Shown in pieces: positions 1 through 17,034 of a stretch of DNA of 40,000 bases. The DNA comes from Glandiceps talaboti. Lineage: Eukaryota; Hemichordata; Enteropneusta; Spengelidae. The stretch lies in contig NC_135554.1 in assembly GCF_964340395.1 (NCBI RefSeq), forward strand, positions 27,863,092-27,903,091, given 5' to 3'. The first letter of the stretch is position 1, and every line of letters starts with the position of its first letter. The position numbers were made by a program, and so were the translations under genes. Under the pieces are notes generated by a model. That model was not told the DNA's origin. It saw only the letters and a program-made list of their open reading frames with translations, and ran no database searches.

Positions 1-309
1 TAAACCTACTGCTACTACATCCCACTACTGCCACCATTGTAAAGTAATATAATAGAATATCAGTAAAATGTAGTGAATTAACTATTAGTTGTGGTGTGAG
101 GAGAGGAGCGGGTCTCACAGTAGTGAAAAGCATTTTAATATTTGGGATAATGTGGTGGAGTAGAGATGTTGACTTCGGTCCCGAGGTTGTCAGTTGTGCA
201 CTCATCTAGTCTTTGTATTGGGACAAATCAGAGAGAGATGTGGGTGTGGGTAAAGTATTGTACAGTGGTGAGATTGAAGATGCTCATGTGAGAGAGTACA
301 AATCAGATC

Positions 310-311
<2 letters not shown>

Positions 312-394
<83 letters not shown>
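312..394. repeat. (AT)n microsatellite
   Basis: An uninterrupted AT dinucleotide run of 83 bp lies just left of the hammerhead palindrome. The YIYIYI reading frame through it is an artefact of the repeat. Confidence 0.97.
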
Positions 395-396
<2 letters not shown>

Positions 397-495
397 AAGT
401 CAGTGGTAAGATATGTCCGTAGTACAGTGCTCGATACGTCTGCACGCAGAAATGAGTATATGTTGAGGGTAGAAGAAAATCAAGTCGGGTTTTTC

Positions 496-538
496 GTCTC
501 TACAAGCCTGTTTCGTGAGTAAATCACTCGTCAGGAGA
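496..538 (-). ncRNA. Hammerhead ribozyme motif, left palindrome arm
   Basis: Read on the minus strand this is the mirror copy of the motif at 621-663, with identical sequence. CTGACGA is at 534-528, stem II at 527-524 with 518-515, GAA at 514-512, short stem III at 511-509 with 504-502, and the cleavage-site A at 501. Stem I is formed by 538-535 with 500-497. Activity is inferred from the conserved core only. Confidence 0.68.
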
Positions 539-620
539 TGTTGATGTACTGAATATACCTCGTATAAACCTCGTACTGAATATACCTCGTTTTATACGAG
601 GTATATTCAGTACATCAACA

Positions 621-663
621 TCTCCTGACGAGTGATTTACTCACGAAACAGGCTTGTAGAGAC
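621..663 (+). ncRNA. Type I hammerhead self-cleaving ribozyme motif
   Basis: The full catalytic core is visible. CTGACGA (625-631) matches the invariant C3-U4-G5-A6-N7-G8-A9. Stem II is GTGA (632-635) with TCAC (641-644) around the loop TTTAC. G12-A13-A14 is at 645-647. Stem III is ACA (648-650) with TGT (655-657) around GGCT, giving the required A15.1-U16.1 pair. Position 17 is A at 658, the predicted cleavage site. Stem I starts with TCTC (621-624) and GAGA (659-662). A very short stem III is typical of the type I hammerheads carried by animal retrozymes and Penelope-like elements. No reverse transcriptase is present here, so this would be a relic or a non-autonomous copy. Confidence 0.7.
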
Positions 664-693
664 GAAAAACCCGACTTGATTTTCTTCTACCCT

Positions 694-696
<3 letters not shown>

Positions 697-780
<84 letters not shown>
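697..780. repeat. (TA)n microsatellite
   Basis: A pure TA run between the hammerhead palindrome and the 33-bp inverted repeat at 780-888. Confidence 0.97.
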
Positions 781-784
<4 letters not shown>

Positions 785-885
785 GGTAAAGTATTGTACA
801 GCTGCGACAGCTATCGGTCTTCAGGATAGCTCATAAATTGTGTAAATTGTGTAAAAGCTGTCGCAGCTGTACAATACTTTACCCA

Positions 886-888
<3 letters not shown>
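780..888. repeat. 33-bp perfect inverted repeat hairpin
   Basis: The arms 780-812 and 856-888 are exact reverse complements around a 43-nt loop. The outer part of the arm is shared with the inverted repeats at 240-260 and 1008-1028, so it belongs to the same nested palindrome cluster. Confidence 0.9.

Positions 889-968
<80 letters not shown>
888..968. repeat. (TC)n microsatellite
   Basis: A pure TC dinucleotide run of about 80 bp. The SLSLSL frame across it is not coding. Confidence 0.97.
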
Positions 969-971
<3 letters not shown>

Positions 972-1087
972 CTGTACTCTCTCACATGAGCATCTTAAAT
1001 CTCACCACTGTACAATACTTTACCCACATCTCTCTCTGATTTGTACTCTCTCATCATATGAGCATCTTCAATCTCACCACTGTACAG

Positions 1088-2310
1088 GATTTTGTGAAAT
1101 CATTTTTGTCAATTCCAAATCGTACTTTTGTCACCGATGAGTTTCTGAATACATATTTTCATCGGTTCAAAGCAAGTATTTTTTATGTAGAAGGAGATAG
1201 AAATTTAATGATATTTTCAACACACTTTCTTAAAGGTATATTTGCAAGGAAACTAAGGAATACATTTGTACCTGTTATGATTTCATTAAAGATAGTGATT
1301 TGTGAATAGTATCGGTATAACAAAAGAAAATGACATGTTGAATTCACTATACATACTGACTACCCAAGCTAGTGATTACTTGATATTGAAAAGTGTTTTA
1401 TTTAAAACATGTGATTCATTGAATTGCTGGTACATTTTTATTAAAAGTTTGGAATTTTCATTTTGATTCGTAATCGTACTTTTGGTACATATTATTGAAA
1501 TGTAATTGTTATGCTTCAAATGTTAAGAAAAAATTACTTTTCTTTGGAGTTATAAAATAAGGAACAATCAAGCATACAAATCGGAGAGAGTTGTTGGTAA
1601 AATGTTGTATCACCATCACCCGTAAACTGTCCATAGTTGAACAATATTAACACTTTTTCCTTTTCATATCATAAAATATGTATCAATATCTATTCACGAA
1701 GAGATATCGGCCCGATACTTTCATTGCCATTGATGACTGAACCCTCTTATTGTTATCATTCGCAATGCACAATGTACAATGTCGGGGGTCAGGCTAGATT
1801 AGATGTAAGCTATTTCTTGACTCCATTTACCCTTTTTGTTACCATTATTTTATAATAATTTAAAAAAATACATTTGGTAAATAAACCACTTATTATATAG
1901 ATATATTATCAGACGAGATCGGGTTAAACCGATGCACACTTTGTAACAGATAATCCTTAAAACGCTATGACCCAATAACAAATTTAGTTTTCTATCTTTG
2001 TCATAACGCGGCCCACAAACTATGCGGCATCGCATCAAAGCTAGTTTGTGAATTTATGTACTCATAGGACTGCATTATGTGCACTCAAAAACGGTCATTC
2101 ATACCCCAAACCCGCCATATGTCCAACTATTCCATTCCCACAGCTATACGCAACAAACCTATCTATCCTTACTGTACATGTTTATGTCCTATTAAAATAT
2201 CTAACACACTAAACCCGACGTTCTTTCTGCTTGGTAAAAATACTCACCAAGTAACAAATAGATTCCAACATAACAAGTGAAAATCACTCCTGTACTTGAA
2301 ATCACTTGTC
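1088..2310. other. No gene recognised
   Basis: AT-rich unique-looking sequence. The open frames are short (under about 85 codons), show no recognisable domain and have no convincing splice signals. Nothing here is annotated as functional. Confidence 0.5.
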
Positions 2311-2604
2311 CATGCCACAGTCGCTTGTAAACTGTTATTCCTTTCCTAAATGGTTTTATTCTTGTCTATGACGGTCCTAATACAGAACAATGACGTTATT
2401 ATAGGGATTGGCGATGTTCTTATAAAATCGGTAGCGATGTCATACCCCCCTACATACATACAACACGTAGGGGGTATGACATCGCTTTTATAAGAACATC
2501 GCCAATCCCTATAATAACGTCATTGTTCTGTATTAGGACCGTCATAGACAAGAATAAAACCATTTAGGAAAGGAATGACAGTTTACAAGCGACTGTGGTC
2601 CATG
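2311..2604. repeat. Foldback element, two arms of about 140 bp
   Basis: The left arm 2311-2453 and right arm 2467-2604 are near-perfect reverse complements with a few small indels (for example extra bases near 2429-2434). They enclose a 13-nt loop. The outer ends read CCATGCCACAGTCGC on the left and GCGACTGTGGTCCATG on the right. No open frame is present. The form is that of a MITE or foldback element. No clear target-site duplication was found. Confidence 0.82.
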
Positions 2605-3617
2605 CATTATATGTATTTGTGTCGAGTATCTAACTTGTAAAGCTGATTTGAATGTGAAGCATATATAGTTTCTCAGTAATGTAATAACATTTTATAGGCT
2701 ATCATAACTCTTGACCTCTACAGTTTACAAAATATCATATTACTACGGTCACAGGATAATGATGTACAACAACTGATAATGTATCTATGTGTCTCAGTCA
2801 TCTGTCAAAACATTTATTAAATTATCTACGTAAAAAATCGGCCCTCACAGAAGTTAAAGCTTATGTCGTCTGTCAAAAATTCGCTGTGAGCACAGTTAAC
2901 GTTCTGCAGTTTTGCGTGCCAAGGACAGACTGAAAGATTCGCCGTTGGTGGCACTGCTGTTAACTATTGCTCAACGAAAACCTACTTATTATCATATTCA
3001 CAAAATTGCCACACTCTTTAACATGAGTGGAGCCTAGCCTTAATCGTATTGACTTCAATACTTTTCTTCTCCTACGTAGAAGAATGGAAGTATTGAAGTT
3101 TATAGTCTAAGCCCTTCTCTCTTACTGAGTGTATAACGAGTGTTTACAAGTTTGAGCATTCACGTAATGGCAGATTGTTTAGTCTTGTGCCAACGCTAGT
3201 CGCATTGATGCGACTGGAGGGAATGGTTGGCCTTGAACACATACAAAGACATCATTTATAGTGGATACTCCTTACTACAAAATCACTAAAGCTTTTATAC
3301 TTTCGTTTCCTTTACATTTATACAAGTCGTGTTTGAAAGAAAGACATGTATTCATACAACGTTGGGCGAAAAAAGGTGATGTATCTGAATTGATACTTCG
3401 TCAGGAACATCATTACTTGATCATTTGAACGTAAGAGCTTTCACTATTCATTTCATTCCTGGGACTAGCTCTGGATGTATATGCCACGAGGTTCAACACG
3501 TCTTTTGGTTTGTGGTTTGGCACGTCGATCGAACCTCGTAGCATCCAGAGCTACCCTCGGACTAACAATTGTAACGACGTCTTTTTAATTTCAACCTTGT
3601 ACATTTTCCACATTTAG
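2605..3617. other. Upstream region of gene A, no exon found
   Basis: If gene A resembles gene B, its initiator exon should lie here or further upstream. No ATG followed directly by a consensus donor (GTAAGT or GTGAGT) was found between 1 and 3617. A weak candidate is ATGGAA then gtattg near 3085. Nothing resembling the block upstream of gene B was seen here. Confidence 0.4.
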
Positions 3618-9470
<5,853 letters not shown>

Positions 9471-9838
9471 ATCAAATAAGATGTCACGTGATACCTCGGA
9501 CAGAAGTTAATACAAACATATACAGAGAAGAGCGGTTAATTATTTGTCCTAAGGTATCAAATAGTGACATATTTTCAAAACCAAATAGTTTCTTATGAAA
9601 TTTTGATTCAAATTGTCATCACTTATGAATTATGACTGCATTCTAATCAACATTCTTGACGTTATCCAAAGTGTTGTTTTATATTCGAGGTGAAATTTCT
9701 TGATACTAATAATTCTATTTCAATTACGTGATGTAGTGTTACATTAAAAGAACAAAATACAACTATGATGCAGTGTTACATTAATAGAACAAAATACAAC
9801 TAATGTGTTTTGATATAGTTAGAATGTAGACGATATAT

Positions 9839-9843
<5 letters not shown>
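9471..9843. other. Region downstream of gene A
   Basis: Contains the presumed 3' UTR. A tandem duplication of about 36 bp (GTGTTACATTAAAAGAAC and GTGTTACATTAATAGAAC copies) lies at about 9732-9803. A possible ATTAAA polyadenylation signal is at 9743-9748. No other feature is seen. Confidence 0.45.
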
Positions 9844-9844
<1 letters not shown>

Positions 9845-9921
<77 letters not shown>

Positions 9922-9922
9922 C

Positions 9923-9965
<43 letters not shown>
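9845..9965. repeat. Compound (TA)n-(ACA)n microsatellite
   Basis: A TA run to about 9920 is followed by an ACA trinucleotide run to about 9965. Confidence 0.96.
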
Positions 9966-12465
9966 AGGTCTTTGGTAGAATAAGAACGGTTGATATTTAA
10001 TATTCACTTTAGTTTGAATAGTTATCCCAATATACGTAATACAATATGTTGTCAGATAGAGGGTACAAGTAATTGTATATTTGCCGCCGAGTGTTTTGCA
10101 TAGCTCGTCACACAGCCAGTCTAGCTATCACATATTGCAGGTAGTGGTCAGTCTTCTCCTAAAACTCCAACTGTAAAACTTATCGTATTCATTGAGAAAG
10201 GTAACTACCTACACTATGGTAAGTAGGAACTATCACGTGACTCATTTACACAGGTTTATTGATTGAACAATGCGATGTTCAGTACCTGAATGTATTTTCA
10301 ACTTGAGATGTGATTTCATTTTCTTTATTTTCAAGCTTTTGGCTAAACAACTTTGTTGATGACAATAGCACATTTTAAACTTAAGTTTGATGAAATACCT
10401 TTGTATGAATTTTCTTGCTTTGCACTAGATTTACTACGCGAATTCTTATTGCTATGCGTAATTATACATTGTCAGTCTATCACAGTCCTTCTGTACATAG
10501 ACTGCGGTAACTTAAAATACATTTTGAACATCATTTTGCCGAACCACTGGATATCACAAAGGGTCATGATGGAGAAAAAACCCTATCCGTAGTCTAGAGA
10601 GATGAACATGTTACTTCTTGATACGACATTCAGCACCTAATTCATAATATGTCGTTGGATGTGTTTTATCTGTGGTTTATAAAAATAATACATTGACGGT
10701 GTTAATATTTATGTCAGATAGTTTTGAAAGTGACATCAAGTCGAGCAATATTTTTCACAGCGTCGCTTCTTGTATCAGGAATGTGTAATGAACGTCTTGT
10801 CGTGTAATCAAGATTCTGTCGCGGCAGGAAATCATCAGGTTTTGAAGTGAAATAAAAAACGGACTTCTTTCAAAATAAGTGTCAAACTGCACTTGTTATT
10901 TCGGCTAGCAGGTAGACAAATATTCGAATGTTCCCGATTAAACAGTACTTTCAATATTTAAATAATATATAGTACTCAATTCTTATCTATTTCTTGATTA
11001 GATCATGTCGCGTTAAGACTTTTAAGTAAATTCCCAACATTTGTGAGCTTCTCACGTTCAAATAAAACAACTTTATATATCAATCAGTAAATCGTGAACT
11101 TTAAGTTTTTGTTACCTAGTGTAACAATTCTTTGCAAAACCGGTTAATTTTTTTTCGTCAGATTCGTGGTTGGCGTTATTAAACGATTTGTATAATTAAC
11201 AAGAGGAGTGCAACAGTAATAAGCAATAGATACATCTGTTTTAATCGTGAATTGACACCAGCAATTCTCAAGGTCTTGACATCGTACAGTTCATACATGG
11301 CCATTCTTAAACTTCATTTGATAGATTAAATGATTTAACACGATTAAATTAAATTGCTTCAAATTTGGTCTCTAAACCTTAAACGACTTGACAAGTTCAT
11401 ATTATCAGCTATATATAGTCAACTCTATTTTGCGAATATTCTATGATTTCCATTCGTTTAATTTGTCGCACCTTCTTACTTCTGAGTTTCAAACGTCATC
11501 TGCAGCCATGGTATACGCATAACTTTGTTTAGATGGGTCATCATTTCCAATATGCCTTACAAATTAAACTTGACACAAGTTGCTGATATCAAGCTACTAT
11601 TCCTTGTAAGATTCAATTGAAAGCTAAAACCACCCCTCCCCGATTGGGCTCCGTCGATGTGTTAAAATGTCACTTTGCAGACCAAATTTGAAAGATCTGA
11701 AAGATAATCACATGAACATAAAATCCGTCATCAGATATTATCTTGATATAGATTCAATGTTTTATTTTTAATATTAGATACCACCATCTCACATTACACA
11801 CAGGGAGTATGCGAAAGTCAAACACAGAGCTAAAGGTCATACACGGGGTTCATAAGGTATTCAATGTATTCATTTCTAGCCACAATTACAGTGTGTAATA
11901 ATACCTGATAGCAGTATGGATTTCACTTCGATTCATGGGGAGTGAATTTCTATCATTTGATCCAGAGCCATTGTCAAATTCAAATATGGGACTAGTGAGT
12001 AGACATACCCATACTGTGACCCCCACCTGATATGACACCTAACTTTTGTGTGATTGATACGAGGCGCAATATTAGTACCATAATCCTAGCATCTCATACA
12101 TTTGTGACAGCCGCAGACAACTGGGAAGAGTTGGTATGTAGACAAATAGACCAGCAAAGACCTTTATGTCAGCACACGTCATTTTTTAATTTGATCAAAC
12201 TTTAAGGCAACTTCTACAATGATGTAGGTGGATATCAATGCACTGTCTCATCTTATCGAAACAGTAATATATTCTCTTCAAGATGAAATGACCTTTGAAT
12301 AATTGCTGAATTAGATACTTTGTCGGTTTTATAGTGTTTCTCAAGGAACATTCCAAAAAGTTTCACAAGTGGTGGAGCTCGTTGACGGAATTCAAACAAA
12401 TCTGTGCTAATTCTTATGTACAATGACTCTTTAACGTAGCGAGTGTGAAAGTCTATAGGTGCAAA
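9966..12465. other. No gene recognised, 2.5 kb
   Basis: AT-rich sequence with only short open frames on both strands (the longest about 79 codons at 10353-10592, without recognisable features). No repeat family was identified by eye. Confidence 0.45.
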
Positions 12466-13141
12466 GGTTGGGATCAGAATTTACGGCAGGAAGGGGGGGG
12501 AGGTGTCTGGGGAGAAATTATTTTGGTCAAACACAGCCCCCCCCCCCCCGAAATGAACCCAAGAACTTTCGTAGCCCCCCTCCCGGCCATACATATTTTA
12601 ATGTGTGCAATTATACATTAACCCCCCCCCCCCCCCCGTTCCACTTCAGAGGTGGAAATCAACTTCCATACATAACAATGAGAGATTTTTTTTGAAATAT
12701 ATGTGGGCTTTGCGAAAAAGGTCTCACATTACTGGTCTGAGGAGATACTTAGCTAGCAGGGTTTCTCTTTCAATCTTGATTCTGGGCAGACACAACGCTA
12801 GCATCCCCCATGATAGCTAGTGGGGAGGGTGTGGGTAGGGTCCCCTCCCAAAGTAAGCCTCTTTTAAAAAAAGATAATTATGTAACAGGTCATTTAACGG
12901 CGTAAAATGTCAAACCATACACATTATCGAAAGTTATAGACTACTTGAAAATTGTCTTCAACACCCCAATTTTACTCGAGTCAATACATTATTATGCAAC
13001 TGTATGGCTATATCACCCACATTTTAACTTATTTTCTGGCAGACACACACATTCGCGTAGCTATTGACTGCCTCATAATTAAATGTATGGTAAGTAAATG
13101 AAGCGTACAATTTTTGCAAAGTACAAGGTAAACAACTGCTC
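12466..13141 (+). pseudogene. Orphan copy of the gene B upstream block and tiny first exon
   Basis: This segment aligns along its whole length with 30756-31468, directly upstream of and including the first exon of gene B. Shared landmarks in order are GGGATCAGAATT, ATTTTGGTCAA, poly-C then GAAATGAACCCAA, ACATATTTTAA, GCTTTGCGAAAAAG, CAATCTTGATTCTGGGCAGA, CATGATAGCTAGTGGGGAGG and CTATTGACTGC. At 13087-13089 is ATG directly followed by gtaagtaaa, equivalent to gene B 31422-31424. Homology stops in the following intron at about 13141. No cysteine-module exons were found further downstream. It is either the 5' remnant of a third paralogue or a mobile or duplicated promoter block. Confidence 0.6.
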
Positions 13142-13187
13142 AAGGGGTTTGAATGTTCAAAAAAAAAGTCTCCTCTGAGAAAGGAGA

Positions 13188-13188
<1 letters not shown>

Positions 13189-13236
<48 letters not shown>

Positions 13237-13327
13237 AGACAGACAGACAGACAGAGAGACAGAGACAGATAGACAGAGAGACAGAGATAGACTGGAAAGA
13301 GATATACAGACAGATAGACAGGCAGAT
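13189..13327. repeat. (CG)n-(AG)n-(ACAG)n compound microsatellite
   Basis: A short CG run is followed by AG repeats (about 13201-13233) and then imperfect ACAG and AGAT repeats to about 13327. The serine/leucine-rich minus frames across it are repeat artefacts. Confidence 0.93.
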
Positions 13328-13685
13328 AGCTAGAAGAAGGCATTCACAAATGATTGAAAGGCAAGACGGTATTCAAATATCAACATTTACAGTACGCAGC
13401 CACATTACGTCGAACACAATTATTGAAAGAAATATCTTCAAATAGTGGATCTTAAACTGCGTACCTAGTTTAATAGTTTTTCAGGGCCACTAAATATTCC
13501 AAAAAGAGATCTGCCGTTTTATCAGCATGAAATGTTTTAATATAAGGAACAAGATGTAAATGAGATCGAGCGCATCTTCGGAGTCACTGCATGCAGCATA
13601 GCAGGCATAGCAGGCAACCTCACGTTTCACTCGCTGACATTATAATTGCGACTTGCTATCTTCAAATGAAGGAGACTTTCAAGAC

Positions 13686-14190
13686 TTGTAGTGAGTTGTA
13701 GTGGTCTGAGTTGTAGTGGTCTGAGCTATACTAGTAGTGGTCTGAGTTGTAGTGGTCTGAGTTGTAGTGGTCTGATCTATACTAGTAGTGGTTTGAGTTG
13801 TAGTGGTCTGAGTTGTAGTGGTCTGAGCTATACTAGTAGTGGTCTGAGTTGTAGTGGTTTGAGCTATACTAGTAGTGGTCTGAGTTGTAGTGGTCTGAGC
13901 TATACTAGTAGTGGTCTGAGTTGTAGTGGTCTGGGCTATACTAGTAGTGGTCTGAGTTGTAGTGGTCTGAGCTATACTAGTAGTGGTCTGAGTTGTAGTG
14001 GTATGAGTTGTAGTTGTCTGAGCTACACTATTGGTGGTCTGAGTACATACCTACCATTTCAATACTACTATACTAGTAGTGGTCTAAGTACATACCTACC
14101 ATTTCAATACTACTATACTAGTAGTGGTCTGAGCTATACTAGTAGTGGTCTTAGTACATACCTACCATTTCAATACTACTATACATGTAG
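13686..14190 (+). repeat. Minisatellite of AGTTGTAGTGGTCTG and CTATACTAGTAGTGGTCTG units
   Basis: Two related units of about 15 and 21 bp, sharing TAGTGGTCTGAG, alternate up to about 14040. A longer unit with TACATACCTACCATTTCA repeats three times to about 14190. The plus frame is open because the units are multiples of three. It lacks an ATG context, splice signals or compositional evidence of coding. Confidence 0.92.
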
Positions 14191-15485
14191 TGCGTTACTT
14201 ATTGTTGAAGACGTCATTTTTCAAACGATTAAGAAAATCACGATAGAGGGTAGGGATAGGGCGCCATCAATGGATATGTGCAACCACACCTCATTCTATT
14301 GTTTCAATTGCAGTGTCAATATAAAGGCATCTATCAATAGTCTATATGATAAACAGTTCTGATGAAATCGAAGCTCCAGTGTTATACTGCCCTCTACAGG
14401 ACTTTGTCTGACTTTACCCATGTTCTACAATATTTAATCTAACCTCACCCAAGTGCTACAAGATTTAATCTATCCTCATCCGAGCTTTTAAAGCTCACTA
14501 CATCGGAAAGAATTGTTAAATTTTCGTCATCGTCTATAAAGTAATACTTCAACAAACCTAAAATATATTTAACTGATGGAAAAGAACAATAAATGCTTCT
14601 CTTGATTATTTCAAAGATTCGACACTGTCTGGTGCGAGAACAATGCATTGAAACCTTCTTCAGAACATACGGTAAGGGCTTAAATGGCAGTTTTTCAGTC
14701 TCCACCACATTTCTGAAATGTGTCGGAAAACAGGTGATGTATTTCGATTTCTGTATTTCGAATTAGTAATTGTATTTAAATCAATAATACGAAATGTGGG
14801 ACTTGTAATGTCGGAAAAGAGCGCTGGTATATGCATGGGAACTACACTTTCGGCAAAAGGTACGGTGTAATTTCAGTGTGTATTGTAGGTTCTGAAAAGC
14901 GGTGAAAAGTATAAAGATGGATGGCTGTCCGCGTCAGAATAACAGACCAATCACAAGAGTCGACACAAAAGATTTGCTGCAATCACTTAGAAATTTTGTT
15001 TATAATGTAGTAAAGTTACTAAATTCTACTTTTGAAATTTGGATTAGTTCAATGGCGTTTCTATGGCGACCAATCGGAATAAGGACACTTGTTGAAGTGA
15101 CGCACAACTTATTGTACCCATGTATGTAAGGCCACAGTAAAATAATCCCCCATAAAGACAATTTATACAGTGAGTCCGCTCGTAACTTGGTGACCTTACC
15201 TAAACATTATGAGAGATAAACACCTTCCAATTAAAGAATCGATTCAAGTTGTCCTCGCTGTGAAATTATCTGATCAAAGCTTGTCTGAGAATTCTTGGTT
15301 TGTTTTATATATATGGAAAATGGTGAAGGTAAACTGTTGGTATTTACTCCTTTGGTTCACTGAAAGGTTATTAGACACACCCCAATGCAATATGTATTGT
15401 TCAGCCAAACCATCCAGCTTTGTATTATATTAATATTATCAATGAGCAGTTTGCCATGTGAATACATTTTGATACACAAGGTCGG
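14191..15485. other. No gene recognised
   Basis: Contains short open frames on both strands, including an 87-codon minus frame at 14445-14708 whose lysine- and serine-rich translation matches nothing I recognise. A C-x2-C stretch (YCFNC) at about 14295-14310 resembles the start of the first module of genes A and B, but the remaining conserved residues are absent. Confidence 0.4.
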
Positions 15486-15590
15486 CTACCGTCTCTCTGT
15501 GCATCAATTCATCAGCTCGACTACTGCACTGTCTCTCTGTGCATCAATTCATCAGCTCGACTACCGTCTCTCTGTGCATCACTCATCTCC
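15486..15590. repeat. Short tandem repeat, three units
   Basis: A unit of about 40-50 bp containing GTCTCTCTGTGCATCAATTC is repeated; the third copy is truncated. Confidence 0.9.
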
Positions 15591-16760
15591 CGTTCGAAGC
15601 TTCTGAACAATTATGTTTTCTTCTACTGTCGACCTGCTGGCCCCCGATACGTAGACTGAATTAATTGTACAAATACTGGAAGAAAGACGTAATATGTAGC
15701 TGAAAACAAATTTATTTACATGGTTATCAAATGTTATGTAATTTTGAAAACAAAACAAAACAGAGATTGCTCGATGAAAGCATTCGTCATGTGCCAACCT
15801 ATTTGTGAAAATATCGACACGCCTATTGATCGAGATGACCGCCTACACCCTGGTCAATAACCGGCAACGCGGCAATACAAGTCGTAGAGGCATTTTGCCC
15901 ACTTCCTACGTAAGACATTCATACACCATTTTAGTTGTTTTGTCTTATTATATTACGTGCAACATTACGTTCAGAATGCACACATAGGGTACATAAATGT
16001 CGTTCAAATACACTTAGTACAGATCTGTGTCTAGATCTGCTGCCGACGTCTACGTGACAAACGGCTTGTCATTCCACGTTCTATCACTAGGTTGGTGTGC
16101 AAGGCAACTTTGGTTGGATGAACCTTATTCAAAGTGCAGTTTTCTTTAATCAGAACTTTCCGTATCTTTGTGGTCCAGATCTAGACAGTTCACTGTTTGT
16201 TTTGCCAAACAATACGAGTATACTATACGCGTTGGTTCCTTTATTAGAGAAGGTCGTGTTGACCTTCCATAAGAGTACATTGCCTCATTGTACCTGATCT
16301 AGTTCATTGATTCACTTTACGTTGAGTATAGATCAGCAGCAAACCTATAAACGCAACCATTTAACATTGAGGACAGGTACACGTTTGTGATCGCATTGGA
16401 CAGCTGGGTGTCTGATAAAGGCTTGGTAGTAAATGTTGATCATTAAATGGAATGACAATTACAATATTTTCATCTTCCAAAACTCACATTGTCCTGTATA
16501 GAAAAGACACTAAAACAATTTGATTTGATCCACTTGGATTTATTAAACTTGTCACGAATCGTCTACGCCCACTATTGATCAAGAAATTCTCAAATTCACA
16601 TCGCCCACCCCCACTCTGATAATAAATGACAATCAACTAATTCTTATGATATACAATAAGTATTAGCCAACAGAGATGGTTATCAAGCTTAGTCATTCGT
16701 TTTGGAACAAACAGTGGGTAAGGGGAGAGGTCAAAGTTCAATTTTTGAAGTAAAAACCTT
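15591..16760. other. No gene recognised
   Basis: Unique-looking AT-rich sequence with only short open frames and no identifiable repeat. Confidence 0.4.
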
Positions 16761-16761
16761 A

Positions 16762-17030
16762 ATTGCTGAAGTTAGGGGCCCGGTGAGAATTGCTGAAGTT
16801 AGGGGCCTGGGGGGAATTGCTGAAGTTAGGGGCCCGGGAAGAATTGCTGAAGTTAGGGGCCCGGGGAGAATTGCTGAAGTTAGGGGCCTGGGGGGAATTG
16901 CTGAAGTTAGGGGCCTGGGGAGAATTGCTGAAGTTAGGGGCCTGGGGGGAATTGCTGAAGTTAGGGGCCTGGGAAGAATTGCTGAAGTTAGGGGCCTGGG
17001 GACAGTTGCTGAAGTTAGGGGCCTGGGGTA
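16762..17030. repeat. 27-bp minisatellite, ten copies
   Basis: The unit ATTGCTGAAGTTAGGGGCCT plus a variable G-rich end (GGGGGGA or similar) is repeated ten times by eye. Because 27 is a multiple of three, three frames stay open over both strands (repeats such as IAEVRGLG and SPQAPNFSN). This is not evidence of a protein. The G-runs on the plus strand could form G-quadruplexes. Confidence 0.95.
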
Positions 17031-17034
17031 GGGA

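Larger units (their letters stand above)
463..696. repeat. Perfect 106-bp inverted repeat (giant hairpin)
   Basis: The left arm 463-568 and right arm 591-696 are exact reverse complements by eye, around a 22-nt spacer that repeats part of the arm (CCTCGTACTGAATATACCTC). (AT)n tracts flank the block, directly on the right and about 70 bp away on the left. Each arm holds a hammerhead ribozyme motif, so each DNA strand carries one in the sense orientation. A transcript of either strand could fold as a 106-bp hairpin that competes with the ribozyme fold. Confidence 0.92.
226..1087. repeat. Cluster of nested inverted repeats with microsatellites
   Basis: Sequence at about 226-308 returns in inverted orientation at about 968-1041 and again at 1040-1087. 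Between these arms are (AT)n, the 106-bp hammerhead palindrome, a second (AT)n, a 33-bp perfect inverted repeat (780-812 with 856-888) and a (TC)n tract. All arms share the segment around GGGTAAAGTATTGTACAG. The whole block could extrude as several cruciforms. It looks like repeated palindromic duplication rather than one transposon, and no coding potential was seen. Confidence 0.75.

Noticed and set aside
3361-3415. Hammerhead-like minus-strand sequence (CTGACGA followed by a GTATC/GATAC stem)
   Set aside because: The GAAA half of the core is absent after stem II, so it lacks the catalytic consensus; may be chance or a decayed relative.
13691-14362. Long open frame of SCSGLSYTSSGL repeats
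   Set aside because: Entirely explained by a minisatellite whose units are multiples of three; no usable start, splice sites or independent support.
14290-14362. YCFNC stretch resembling the first module of genes A and B
   Set aside because: Only the C-x2-C and one Asn match; W-D, G-x-E-Y and the two later cysteines are missing, and the frame soon stops.
14445-14708. 87-codon minus-strand frame
   Set aside because: Composition looks plausible but no motif, start context or splice pattern is recognisable; this length occurs by chance in 40 kb.
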